Part shown: positions 9,385 to 17,807 of the stretch, in pieces | Layout of the letters: each line of letters begins with the position of its first letter | How positions within the stretch are numbered: the first letter of the stretch is position 1 | Assembly: GCA_016933965.1 (NCBI GenBank) | Contig: JAFGTS010000029.1 | Coordinates: 1-64,000, forward strand | Length of the DNA: 64,000 nucleotides | From: Deltaproteobacteria bacterium | GTDB taxonomy: Bacteria; Desulfobacterota; Syntrophia; Syntrophales; UBA2210 | Reading direction: 5' to 3' | Made by a program: the position numbers and the translations under genes | The notes under the pieces: model-generated | Told to the model about the DNA's origin: nothing | The model's database searches: none | Seen by the model: the letters and a program-made list of their open reading frames with translations, nothing else

Positions 9385-9661
9385 GCGCAGTTTCTCCCGG
9401 GATGCCCCGCTGCCTGCTCAGCGAAATACATCCGGCGGCGAAGGAAAGTGCCGCGAATGCATAGAACAGGTGTTCCGCGGTATTGAACAGATCAAACCAG
9501 CCAACCCCTTCGAGAACAGTGCATATGTCGGTACAGACAACAAAGAAGAAACCGATGAAGAAGGACCTTATCCACGACGGGAGCGCTTCTCTCATGATGT
9601 ACAGAAGGGGGGTAACGGCCAGGGCCGCGATGAGGTTCATGATCTCGCCTGTCTGAAACAT
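9362..9661 (-). CDS. Small three-TM membrane protein, companion of the PAS kinase
   Basis: A 99-residue hydrophobic protein with ATG 9661 behind AGGAGG. Three TM-like stretches are followed by a short basic tail. Its layout and several positions (an acidic/aromatic stretch FDLFNTAEHLFYAF, then a TM ending in SRQR) parallel the first 90 residues of the neighbouring kinase (FDPIEDFVEVFF, ending SRR). It therefore looks like a stand-alone copy of that sensor module, probably partnering it. No known family name can be given. Confidence 0.65.
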   Translation of the reverse strand: MFQTGEIMNLIAALAVTPLLYIMREALPSWIRSFFIGFFFVVCTDICTVLEGVGWFDLFNTAEHLFYAFAALSFAAGCISLSRQRGIPGETAHDIQRPV

Positions 9662-9769
9662 CCGGTGTCAACCTCCTGGCGCATCTTCAGTATGGGGCGG
9701 ATGTCCGATTATCCTTCTTCCCGATTCTGTTGCAGGTATACGTCAATTTCTCAGACAACGGGGGAAATG

Positions 9770-10948
9770 TCAATATGTCTTTGCCGCTTCAATGATCGGT
9801 TCCAGCCGGCCCATACGAAAGCGCTGCACAATATCGATAAAACGGGGGTCATCGAGAGGGTCGCCGTCCATGGCGAACAGGTGACTGTGACACCGGCAGT
9901 TCGACGACCCGAAGCCGGGCACCGGTGCCCGGGCGATCATGCCGACCGCCGCCGCCAGGTCACATTCAAGACGGGCGGAAGACCGTATCGGCAGGGCCGT
10001 GCAGCGATCGGCACGTTCCCGAAGGTAATCGATATGCCAGTGGAATCGTTTTCGCTTTCTCAGATGGCGCTCGATCCGCTTTGTCAGGCCGGCCTGTGCC
10101 GAACCGACGTAGATATAATGACCGGCACTGAAGGCGATCGTACCCAGTTTGCCGATGCCGATGTTCCCGCCCTCGGGGACGTGCAGGATAAGAAGATAAC
10201 TTCCACGGTCACGGGCTTCGGACTCGATGACGTGCCAGGGGATCGAAAGCTCCGTAACCCGGGGTTTGAGGGAAAGGTCCCGCTCCCATTCGACGGCGAT
10301 CGGTTTGCAGGTTAGCATGTCCTTTACTGTGACGAAGGTACGGGCGAATGCCGGGTCGGTGTGGTAGTCGGGGAAAAAATACCGGGCACGAGGCCATTGC
10401 ACGAGAAAGAGAACCCCCGCCGGCGTTCCTTCTTCAACGTGGCCGGACAGTTCCCGGAGATGCCGTTCCCCCCGCTGAGTGACGGCGTCGGGAAACATGG
10501 CGATCGATCTTTCAAAAAGCGTGCAGGACTTGACTTCCAGCAGGAACGGTTTTCCATCCCGGATGAGGAGAAAATCGAACCTGCTCCGTCCCCGGGACAC
10601 CTCCCTCCCGGTGATGACCGCGTCCTCGAAGCCCGGTACCAGCCGCTTCTTCAGGAGCCATTCCACCACGTCGTTCGCCCGGTGTGTGTGGAGCATAATG
10701 AACGAACCCTCGCGCTCAACCGCCACGGCGGTATGGCGCAGCCGTGATCCGGCCCGCCGGCGGTCCCCGGTCAGTATGAGCCGGCGTCCCGGAAGGAGCA
10801 GTTCCCTGAGACGGCCGGGGTTCGGCAGATATGCTAGCTCCCGCCGCCCCTGAAGCTCGCATTCCACGGTGAAGCGGTTCAGACGCCGTTCAAAGACGGC
10901 CTCGCAGGTATTGTGAAAAAGATGGAGGGATTCACCGTGACGGTTCAT
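9770..10948 (-). CDS. sfsA: SfsA nuclease domain fused to DUF123 (GIY-YIG-like) domain
   Basis: A 392-residue fusion. Residues 1 to about 235 match SfsA, a DNA-binding and putative nuclease protein: YLPNPGRLRELL near the N-terminus, then SRFDFLL and the PD-(D/E)XK-like FLLEVKSCTL. Residues ~245-392 are a DUF123 domain (YLLILHVPEGGNIGIGKLG, YVYVGSA-like GHYIYVGSAQAGL, KRFHWHIDYL, CR-C-H near the end), a GIY-YIG-related family common in archaea. SfsA alone is about 235 residues, so the C-terminal domain is a true extension. Nucleic-acid processing is likely, but the physiological target is unknown. Confidence 0.85.
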   Translation of the reverse strand: MNRHGESLHLFHNTCEAVFERRLNRFTVECELQGRRELAYLPNPGRLRELLLPGRRLILTGDRRRAGSRLRHTAVAVEREGSFIMLHTHRANDVVEWLLKKRLVPGFEDAVITGREVSRGRSRFDFLLIRDGKPFLLEVKSCTLFERSIAMFPDAVTQRGERHLRELSGHVEEGTPAGVLFLVQWPRARYFFPDYHTDPAFARTFVTVKDMLTCKPIAVEWERDLSLKPRVTELSIPWHVIESEARDRGSYLLILHVPEGGNIGIGKLGTIAFSAGHYIYVGSAQAGLTKRIERHLRKRKRFHWHIDYLRERADRCTALPIRSSARLECDLAAAVGMIARAPVPGFGSSNCRCHSHLFAMDGDPLDDPRFIDIVQRFRMGRLEPIIEAAKTY

Positions 10949-10994
10949 GGCGGCATTACCGTTCCCGCGTCCATTCTTCTCCTGCAGCGCCCGT

Positions 10995-11408
10995 CTATTT
11001 GTTGATCAGGTTTTCCTTGATTTTCTCGTGAATATACTTGGACGCGAGAGTATCCCCGGAAAGGCCGACCCTGACGGCGACGAGGGTGATGTCCTTGGAC
11101 AGGTACTGGATATCGATGCGTACCGTCTCTCCCTCGACGGTCCCCGTGAGCTTCGCCGTGGCGATGTTCTTTTCCCGTGTGATATCGTGGGCACCCAGCT
11201 GCTCAAGGGTTTTTTCCGAGGCTGTCCAGACCTCGTTGAAGCCGGCGCCGCTGTATTCCGTCTTGAGGATGCCGTCGGTATAGAAAAATTTTCCTGATTG
11301 GACGCCGATCACCCGGTCTCCCACACCCATCTGGAATCCCTGACCACAGGCGGTGATGAGGAAAATAATGATTGCCGGTATCACCATGCGATACGGAGAT
11401 GTGCCCAT
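10995..11408 (-). CDS. DUF3568-like lipoprotein
   Basis: A 137-residue protein with ATG 11408 behind GGGAGGG. A hydrophobic leader ends in the lipobox ITAC (Cys near 21). The mature part is a small alpha/beta domain with GKFFYTDGILKTEYSGAGFNEVWTASEKTLEQLG, a pattern seen in DUF3568 lipoproteins. Function is unknown; periplasmic face of a membrane. It sits between sfsA and the rhomboid gene on the same strand. Confidence 0.6.
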   Translation of the reverse strand: MGTSPYRMVIPAIIIFLITACGQGFQMGVGDRVIGVQSGKFFYTDGILKTEYSGAGFNEVWTASEKTLEQLGAHDITREKNIATAKLTGTVEGETVRIDIQYLSKDITLVAVRVGLSGDTLASKYIHEKIKENLINK

Positions 11409-11498
11409 ACAATCCCTCCCTCGGAATGATTTTGAAAAGTGTACGGGTTCGCCGCTCCAGTTTCAAGTCAAAAGTTCAGGGCGGCGTCCCGGAACATC

Positions 11499-12344
11499 TC
11501 AGGAAGCGAAACTGTAGTACGTGCCCTGGATGACCGCCCATGCCAGGACGGCGATGGTAAGCACAAGACAGAAGAGGGCCAGCAGATGGTGCAGGCCGGT
11601 TTCTCTCTTCCGGTCGTTGTATCCCAGAAGAAATCCCAGGGCGATGCCCGCCAGGATGCCCCCGCCGTGCCCCCAGTTATTGATGCCGGGTACGAGAAAC
11701 CCGAAGAGACCCAGGGCCACGACCCAGCCCATCACCTGGCGGTAGATGGCCTGACCGAAATTGTCACCCCTGCTTCTGCCGTAGTACAGTGTCGCGCCGA
11801 TGAGCCCGCAGATACTTGCCGACGCGCCGATGGTGAAGCTGACGCCGGCCAGAGCGGACAGGAAAAATCCCGCAATGCCGGTCAGGGTGTAGAGTATGAA
11901 GAACCTGCCCACCCCGTATTCATGAATGACAAAGGGACCGATCTGTCGAAGCGCCATCATGTTGAAGAAAATATGGAGCAGCCCGCCGTGGAGGTACGAA
12001 GCGGATACCAGGGTCCACCACCACTGGTACTGGTAGAGGGGGATCGTTCCCGTCGCCCCCAGGAGAAAAAGACTCCTGTTCGAGGGTGACAGGAAGAGGA
12101 GCGGGTTCGCCGACATGCCGGGCATGGCGCGGTCGAGGAGGAGCGACAGCACGTAAAAAACCACATTGGTATAGATGATGAACCTGATGATCCGGTATGG
12201 GTCCCGCAGAAATCCGCGGGAGAGTTTCTGCTTCCACCGTGCTCCGGGGTTCGGAAGCCCGCAGTAGGGACACCGGGGCTCGTCGGAACTGACCAGTTTT
12301 CTGCACTGCGGGCAGAGAACAGATTTGCGGGAGTTCTGAGACAT
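11499..12344 (-). CDS. Rhomboid-family intramembrane protease with N-terminal zinc ribbon
   Basis: A 281-residue protein. Residues 11-32 form a CxxC/CxxC zinc ribbon (CPQC and CPYC). Six to seven TM segments follow. The catalytic Ser lies in GASASICG (family GxSxxxxG) and the catalytic His in NWGHGGGILAG. HGGLLHIFFNMMAL matches the rhomboid HxxxxHxxxN motif. Rhomboids cleave TM segments of membrane substrates within the bilayer. The start at 12344 is backed by AAGGAACGGTC. The substrate is unknown; the cytoplasmic zinc ribbon may recruit it. Confidence 0.85.
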   Translation of the reverse strand: MSQNSRKSVLCPQCRKLVSSDEPRCPYCGLPNPGARWKQKLSRGFLRDPYRIIRFIIYTNVVFYVLSLLLDRAMPGMSANPLLFLSPSNRSLFLLGATGTIPLYQYQWWWTLVSASYLHGGLLHIFFNMMALRQIGPFVIHEYGVGRFFILYTLTGIAGFFLSALAGVSFTIGASASICGLIGATLYYGRSRGDNFGQAIYRQVMGWVVALGLFGFLVPGINNWGHGGGILAGIALGFLLGYNDRKRETGLHHLLALFCLVLTIAVLAWAVIQGTYYSFAS

Positions 12345-12369
12345 GACCGTTCCTTCCGGTACGTATCTT

Positions 12370-13536
12370 CTACTGGTTCAGGAACCTCATCATCAGCGGG
12401 ATCGCCACGAAGGTGCCGATGGAGCTGCCGAGGTTCACGAATGCCACCAGGAGCAGGATGCGGGTGATCTTGTTCCGCCAGAACCCGCGGATCGATGATA
12501 TGTCTTCCCTCAGGTCGATAAAGTCCCTGACCTGGGGTTTTCGGACAGTGGCCTCCACGAGTCCCGCCACCCATCCCGCCGCTATCGTCGGGTTCATCGA
12601 TGTGATCGGCGCCGCCACGATGGAAGACAGAATGGTCAGCGGATGGGCGAGGACGACGACGGCCCCCAGACCTGCCAGGATCGCGTTCACGGCGACCCAC
12701 CATTTGATCATGTTGAGGCCGGCCTCGCCCCCGGCTTTGAAAAAACCGGCCGCGATGATGCCGACGATGAACACGGGGATTCCCCAGGCGATCCAGCGTG
12801 TCCAGGGCTTCCCGGGCGGTATGGAACTCAGTTCCTCGATATCCGTTTCCGTTCCGATCGAATTCAGAATGCCCCGCACGTGACCGGCGCCGACGACGGC
12901 CAGGACCTTCCGGCCCGGGGTCGTGTCTATGGCGTGGGCCATGTAACGGTCCCGTTCATCGATGAGGATCGTCTTGAGGGCGGGCATCTTCTTCCCGAAG
13001 GTCTGCATGGCCAGTTCAAGAACATCCTGCTCCTTGAGCTTTTCTATGTCCTCCTCGCTGATATCGTCGGTGCTGAGGAGCGACAGGATAAGTTCGAAGA
13101 GAAACCGCATCTTCTTGAGGAAGCTCATGGAGCGCCATGTCCGCGTCATGGTGGTCCGGATATCGCGGTCGGCGAGGACAATCCCGGCTCCCGTTTCTTC
13201 CGCCGTCTGAATGGCCCGCAGCATCTCCTCACCGGGGTTGATGCCGAATTTCTCTGCCAGTTTTTTCTGGAACGAAGCCATTATCAGCTGAGAAAGGAGA
13301 AGGGCGGTCCGTTTTTCCCGGATGATCTTGAAGATGTCCATTTCCTCCCAGTTCGCCTTCTGCCTGATGGCCTCATAGCGGGAACGGCAGAGTTCGACAC
13401 AGACGGATTCCGGTTGCTCGTCCCTGATCACCCGTTCCACGAGATCGGCGCTTTCCCGCGATACATGAGCGGTGCCGACGATTATGATCTCCCGTTCCCC
13501 CGAGACGACCCGGTGGACGTTCTTGTCTTCGATCAT
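12370..13536 (-). CDS. TraB/PrgY-family membrane protein
   Basis: A 388-residue protein if started at ATG 13536 (AGGAA upstream; an upstream ATG at 13596 lacks a ribosome binding site). The N-terminal TraB domain shows IIVGTAHVSRESADLV and VCVELCRSRYEAI, with conserved GTAH and E residues of a putative peptidase or erythromycin-esterase-like fold. Its end is marked by VLAVVGAGHVRGI near 215. The C-terminal third has four TM segments. TraB proteins limit pheromone or metabolite signalling in enterococci and have an unclear role elsewhere. The rhomboid gene follows 25 bp downstream, so the two are likely co-transcribed. Confidence 0.8.
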   Translation of the reverse strand: MIEDKNVHRVVSGEREIIIVGTAHVSRESADLVERVIRDEQPESVCVELCRSRYEAIRQKANWEEMDIFKIIREKRTALLLSQLIMASFQKKLAEKFGINPGEEMLRAIQTAEETGAGIVLADRDIRTTMTRTWRSMSFLKKMRFLFELILSLLSTDDISEEDIEKLKEQDVLELAMQTFGKKMPALKTILIDERDRYMAHAIDTTPGRKVLAVVGAGHVRGILNSIGTETDIEELSSIPPGKPWTRWIAWGIPVFIVGIIAAGFFKAGGEAGLNMIKWWVAVNAILAGLGAVVVLAHPLTILSSIVAAPITSMNPTIAAGWVAGLVEATVRKPQVRDFIDLREDISSIRGFWRNKITRILLLVAFVNLGSSIGTFVAIPLMMRFLNQ

Positions 13537-13776
13537 TGCCTGTTTCCTGCAGTTCCCGCCTCCATCCCGAAGCATAGGGGAAGCGGCGGGTCTCACCGCT
13601 TGACATGGCGCCGAAAGGGCTGAATTTCCATGGAGCAGCCCTGAAATTCCCGTTCCCGGCGCGGTGAGTGGTGGAAATTATCAGCATTTCCTGTGGAAGT
13701 AAAGGAAAATAAGGTCTTGTGGCCGTACGGCGGGGTGTGTATAAGGACGGAATATATTTCGATGACGGGGGAACCC

Positions 13777-14961
13777 ATGAAACAAAGCCTCATGGCGGGG
13801 GATCGGGTCACGGTGGCCATCGACAGTGTTGCTTACGGCGGGCAGGGCGTGGGTCGCGTCGATGGACTGGTGTGCTTCGTCCCCTTTACCGTTGATGGTG
13901 ATGAGGCGGAGGTCGAGATCGTTACGGTAAGGAAGAACCACCGTATCGGCGTCCTCCGGGGGCTGATAAGGGAATCCCCCGCCAGGGTCGCGCCGCCCTG
14001 TCCCTATTTCGGTCGGTGCGGCGGGTGTCACTATCAGCATATCGCCGCCGATCATCAATTAGCCGTAAAAGAACAGCAGGTCCGTGAGACCTTTGAAAGG
14101 ATCGGTGGTCTGCCCGACCCGCCGGTGCGGGCCGTCATACCTTCTCCGCTGACATTTCATTACCGGGGGAAGGCCGAATACCACGCAGAGATAACCGGTG
14201 ACGGAGGCGTAACTCTTGGTTTCAGGGATGTGACGAACACCGCCGCCGTCGATATCGATGCCTGCGCCGTTGTCGATGATTCGATCAATGAAGCCTGCCG
14301 GAGACTGCGCCGCCGCATCAGCACTGGTGAGACGGTCGCTCAGCCGCGGATGACCCTCTGGTCCGGATATGATTTCGCGCAAGCCTCTTTTATAACCCGG
14401 CGGGTGGGGGAAATTGAGTTCTGCGTCCCCTACGAGGGATTTTTCCAGGCCAACCTTTCCCTGCTTGACCGGCTTGTGGAACTGGTGGTTGCCAGGTGCG
14501 GGCCGGGCAGGACCAATCGCATTGTTGACTGCTACTGCGGGTCGGGCTTCTTCACTCTTTTTCTCGCGTCCCGGGGGTCCACCGTCTTCGGCATAGAAAG
14601 GGATGGCCCCTCCCTCGCGTGTGCCCGTCGCAATCTGAAGGACAACGGCATCTCCGGCGCGCGATTCTTCCGGGGACGGGTGGAAACGGTCCTGGAAGAG
14701 CGCTTCCGGGGCAGGGACGATGCCGTTGATACGGTCATTCTTGACCCGCCACGGGCCGGCTGCGCCGGGGCCGTTCTCAATACCCTGGTGGAACTGGGAC
14801 CGGATCGAATCGTCTATGTCTCGTGCAATCCCGCCACCCAGGCCCGGGATATCAGGCGGCTCATTGAAGGGGGGTTCCTGCTGAAGGAACTCCAGCCGAT
14901 CGACCTGTTTCCCCAGACCGCCCACATCGAGACGATCGCCCTCCTTGAGCGGTGCCGATAG
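13777..14961 (+). CDS. rlmD: 23S rRNA (uracil-C5)-methyltransferase, RlmD/RumA family
   Basis: About 394 residues from ATG 13777 (GGGGGAA upstream). A TRAM domain (GDRVTVAIDSVAYGGQGVGR) leads, then a CxxxxxCGGCxYQH Fe-S cysteine cluster. The SAM-dependent methyltransferase fold follows with DCYCGSGFFTLFLA, VILDPPRAG and the catalytic Cys in YVSCNPATQARD. It makes m5U in rRNA, most probably U1939; TrmA- or RlmC-like paralogues cannot be excluded. It is a stand-alone gene; the strong promoter of the next regulator begins just after its stop. Confidence 0.85.
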   Translation: MKQSLMAGDRVTVAIDSVAYGGQGVGRVDGLVCFVPFTVDGDEAEVEIVTVRKNHRIGVLRGLIRESPARVAPPCPYFGRCGGCHYQHIAADHQLAVKEQQVRETFERIGGLPDPPVRAVIPSPLTFHYRGKAEYHAEITGDGGVTLGFRDVTNTAAVDIDACAVVDDSINEACRRLRRRISTGETVAQPRMTLWSGYDFAQASFITRRVGEIEFCVPYEGFFQANLSLLDRLVELVVARCGPGRTNRIVDCYCGSGFFTLFLASRGSTVFGIERDGPSLACARRNLKDNGISGARFFRGRVETVLEERFRGRDDAVDTVILDPPRAGCAGAVLNTLVELGPDRIVYVSCNPATQARDIRRLIEGGFLLKELQPIDLFPQTAHIETIALLERCR

Positions 14962-14974
14962 GACACACATCCGT

Positions 14975-15003
14975 TTGACAGAGCCGCCATTTTTCCCTAT
15001 AAT
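14975..15003 (+). promoter_or_regulatory. Consensus sigma-70 promoter of the PAS/sigma-54 activator
   Basis: TTGACA (14975-14980), exactly 17 bp, then TATAAT (14998-15003): both hexamers match consensus. The start codon is about 177 bp downstream, so the mRNA has a long untranslated leader. This implies strong constitutive supply of the activator at 15180. Confidence 0.85.
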
Positions 15004-15179
15004 TCGAAAATCATTCGTAAAAATTGTGCGGGTTGTCGCTCATATGCCGGGTACCTGCGAGTACGGAACGGTTATGATACCAGGACCGCTTGAGTGAGTG
15101 TTGATCCGCCGGCAGCGGTTCCGGAAGGCGCGTACCGGACCGTGGGTTCGTCAATGCTCCGGGAAAAAGGAAAGCCACA

Positions 15180-17027
15180 ATGGAAGGAAGAGACCCTCAT
15201 AAGGAACTGGAGGAACAGATTCTTCGCCTGAACAGCCGGATCGTGGACCTCGAGGAATCCATAAAGGGGTTCGAACGGAAAAACCAGTTCTTTGAGATGC
15301 TGATCAAGAGCCTGCCGGGACTTTTCTATGTCTTTGACGACACCTTCCAGATTCACAAGTGGAATAAAAATGTCGAGACCGTCACCGGGTATGACGCGCA
15401 GGAAATAATGACGCGCAGCATCTTTGAGATCTTTGACGGCGATGACCTGGTGCTCATACAGAAGGCCATCGAAAACGTCTTCCGCACGGGGACCGGCGTG
15501 GCCGAGGCAGACCTTGTCACGAAGGAAGGGCGGAGGATTCCCTATTTCTTCACGGGGGTCAGTGCCGAGATCGGGGGAATACCTTACCTGCTCGGCATGG
15601 GCCTCGATATCAGCAAGCGTAAAGAGGCCGAGAACTCCCTGCGCGAGTCAGAGGCGCTCTACCGGATATTTGCCGAACGCATGACCGAGGGGGTGGTGCT
15701 CTTCCACGAATTCAGGATCCTTTTCGTCAATAATGCTTTTGCCCTGATGCTGGGGTATTCCGAACCGGACGAGTTGCTGGGCCGGGACATCATGGGCGTG
15801 GTGGCCAAGGATTTCGAGATGTATTTCAAGGAGATGTTCGAATCCCTCGAGGCCGGCGTCTCCACTGAGCGGTTCTATCAGGCACGGTGGGGCATGCGGG
15901 ACCACAAGGAGATATGGATCGAGGGACGGGGAAACCGGATCCAATGGAAGAAACGGCCGGCGGTTCTTCTCACGGCCCGCGATATCACCGAATCGAAGCT
16001 GAAAGAGATCACTATGCAGGAAGAGGCGGCCCACCTGAGACGTGAAAATATCACGCTCCGCTCTTCCATCCGCGACCGCTACCGCTTCGGCAACATCATC
16101 GGCAAAAGCGGGGCCATGCAGCAGGTGTATGAACTTATACTCAATTCCGCCGCCACGAACGCGAACGTGATCATCTACGGCGAGTCGGGTACGGGAAAGG
16201 AACTTGTGGCGAAGGCAATTCATGATATGAGCAGCCGCGCGGGAAAGTCCTTTGTGACCGTGAATTGCGCGGCCATTCCGGAAAGTCTTGTTGAAAGTGA
16301 GTTCTTCGGGCATCTTCGGGGGGCCTATACGGGGGCCCATAGTGATAAACAGGGCTACCTCGATTCCGCAGACGGCGGTACATTGTTTCTGGACGAAGTT
16401 GGTGAACTGGGATTGAACATGCAGGCAAAACTCCTTCGGGCCATAGAGGGGGGCGGGTATTCACCGGTGGGCGGCACCATAAGCAGGCACTCCGATTTCA
16501 GGATCATCGCGGCCACGAACAAGAATCTCCAGGAACTGTCGCGACGGGGGCTCATGCGGGAAGATTTTTTCTACCGTATCCATATCCTTCCGATCCACCT
16601 GCCGGCGCTGAGGAATCGCCGCGATGACATTCCGCTTCTGGTGGAACACTTTTTGCGGCTCTATTCGCCGGATCGAAAACTTCCGGCGGTCTCCGGGCAG
16701 GTCCTCGAGGCCCTGATAAATTACGACTGGCCCGGTAATGTGCGGGAGTTGCAGAACGTCATCCAGCGGTATCTCACAGTGAAGCGCATCGATTTCCTGA
16801 CGCGAGCCCCGGGAGACGAGGGCATCGCGCCGGACAGGACGATCGACGCCCCGAGAAAGGAGGATCTTAGAACTCTGAACCTCCGTACGAATGTCGAAAA
16901 CCTCGAAAGGGAAGTGATCCAGAGGACGCTTGAAGAGTATCACTGGAACCGTTGCAAGACCGCTGAGGCCCTCATGATATCCCGCAAGACCCTTTCGAGA
17001 AAGATGAAGCGGTTTGGTCTATCGTGA
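15180..17027 (+). CDS. PAS-domain sigma-54-dependent activator (NtrC/EBP family)
   Basis: A 615-residue enhancer-binding protein. An N-terminal coiled coil (about 5-38) is followed by two PAS domains (about 38-150 and 158-275). The AAA+ domain has Walker A GESGTGKE near 333, a GAYTGA loop near 380 (a Phe-to-Tyr variant of GAFTGA) and Walker B GGTLFLDEVGEL. A Fis-type HTH ends the protein (TAEALMISRKTLSRKMKRFG). No receiver domain is present, so a ligand or redox state is presumably sensed by the PAS domains. Directly downstream are inverted repeats, an IHF site and a -24/-12 promoter, so it almost certainly activates the fumarate-addition operon at 17366. The effector may be the hydrocarbon or a pathway intermediate (inference). 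Confidence 0.92.
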   Translation: MEGRDPHKELEEQILRLNSRIVDLEESIKGFERKNQFFEMLIKSLPGLFYVFDDTFQIHKWNKNVETVTGYDAQEIMTRSIFEIFDGDDLVLIQKAIENVFRTGTGVAEADLVTKEGRRIPYFFTGVSAEIGGIPYLLGMGLDISKRKEAENSLRESEALYRIFAERMTEGVVLFHEFRILFVNNAFALMLGYSEPDELLGRDIMGVVAKDFEMYFKEMFESLEAGVSTERFYQARWGMRDHKEIWIEGRGNRIQWKKRPAVLLTARDITESKLKEITMQEEAAHLRRENITLRSSIRDRYRFGNIIGKSGAMQQVYELILNSAATNANVIIYGESGTGKELVAKAIHDMSSRAGKSFVTVNCAAIPESLVESEFFGHLRGAYTGAHSDKQGYLDSADGGTLFLDEVGELGLNMQAKLLRAIEGGGYSPVGGTISRHSDFRIIAATNKNLQELSRRGLMREDFFYRIHILPIHLPALRNRRDDIPLLVEHFLRLYSPDRKLPAVSGQVLEALINYDWPGNVRELQNVIQRYLTVKRIDFLTRAPGDEGIAPDRTIDAPRKEDLRTLNLRTNVENLEREVIQRTLEEYHWNRCKTAEALMISRKTLSRKMKRFGLS

Positions 17028-17050
17028 CACATAATGGGTCACGATGACCC
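17022..17050 (+). promoter_or_regulatory. Probable upstream activating sequence (overlapping inverted repeats)
   Basis: TCGTGAC (17022-17028) and GTCACGA (17038-17044) form a perfect inverted repeat with a 9-bp spacer. GGGTCA-CGA-TGACCC (17036-17050) overlaps it as a second dyad. They start at the stop codon of the PAS activator and lie about 180-200 bp upstream of the -24/-12 promoter, the usual enhancer distance. They are the likely binding sites for its Fis-type HTH. Confidence 0.65.
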
Positions 17051-17193
17051 TTAATGAATGTCCCTCCCTTCAGAAACAACATAAATCAACGATAACAAAT
17101 CATTACATCTTATTCAGAACCATAGGGAATGGGACATATCTGTCCCTACAGGCCTTTCTTCGTGGTCGGAATAAATGTAAACAATATCAATCT

Positions 17194-17206
17194 AATCAAT
17201 GTGTTA
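17194..17206 (+). promoter_or_regulatory. IHF binding site
   Basis: AATCAATGTGTTA matches the IHF consensus WATCAANNNNTTR at every defined position. It sits in an AT-rich stretch between the putative enhancer and the sigma-54 promoter, where DNA bending is usually required. Confidence 0.65.
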
Positions 17207-17225
17207 ATTGTAATTCGCGGGTTTC

Positions 17226-17241
17226 TGGCACCGAAATTGCT
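17226..17241 (+). promoter_or_regulatory. Sigma-54 (-24/-12) promoter of the fumarate-addition operon
   Basis: TGGCACCGAAATTGCT fits the consensus TGGCACrNNNNTTGCW at all key positions (GG at -24, GC at -12, correct 10-bp spacing between them). Transcription would start near 17253, giving a leader of about 110 bases before the mutase small-subunit gene. It explains the upstream activator, IHF site and palindromes. Nothing else was seen in the 338-bp gap. Confidence 0.88.
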
Positions 17242-17365
17242 GTTTATTAAGCGGGTACAATGCCTTTCTCGGAACGGTTCGTCAATCGTCTAAAAAGAGG
17301 AGCAATTTGGGCGACCGCCCGTATGAAAGAGACGTGGGAACCGATTTTGTCCCGGGGGGATCTTC

Positions 17366-17770
17366 ATGGGAGAGACGAACAAGATACGGGTTCTTATCGC
17401 CAAACCCGGACTGGACGGACATGAACGGGGGGCCCGGGTCGTTGCGTTCGGATTGCGCGATGCCGGGTTCGAGGTCATCTACACGGGGCTGCGACAGACA
17501 CCCGATCAGATCGTGAACGCCGCGATCCAGGAGGACGTGAACGTGGTGGGACTTTCGATCCTTTCAGGGGCGCATCTCTCACTGACCCGGAAGGTCATGG
17601 AGGGATTGCGGGCCCGGAATGCCGATGACATCATGCTCATCGTCGGGGGTATCATCCCCGCCGATGACCTCCCGGCACTCAGGGAAATTGGTGTTTCCGG
17701 CGTATTCACGGCCGGCACCGCCATACCGGAAATAGCCGAGTTCATACGCCGGCATATCGCGGGGCCCTGA
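17366..17770 (+). CDS. B12-binding small subunit of acyl-CoA (methylmalonyl-CoA-type) mutase
   Basis: A 134-residue stand-alone cobalamin-binding domain. The base-off/His-on signature is complete: AKPGLDGHERG (Lys, Asp, His), then LSILSGAH and VGGIIP. In MCM-type enzymes the His is the lower cobalt ligand. GGGGGGA precedes the start at 17366. It is the first gene of the operon, 37 bp ahead of the catalytic subunit, as in syntrophs and archaea where the mutase is split. It carries adenosylcobalamin for rearranging a branched succinyl-CoA to a malonyl-CoA derivative (pathway inference). Confidence 0.92.
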   Translation: MGETNKIRVLIAKPGLDGHERGARVVAFGLRDAGFEVIYTGLRQTPDQIVNAAIQEDVNVVGLSILSGAHLSLTRKVMEGLRARNADDIMLIVGGIIPADDLPALREIGVSGVFTAGTAIPEIAEFIRRHIAGP

Positions 17771-17807
17771 ATATGAAAAATCGCCCTTTGAGCGAGGAGC
17801 CTGTCTT

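Noticed and set aside
17307-17365. Leader peptide starting at TTG 17307 before the mutase small subunit
   Set aside because: AGGAG is too close to the TTG, and the frame runs into the next gene without a stop; no attenuation structure was seen.
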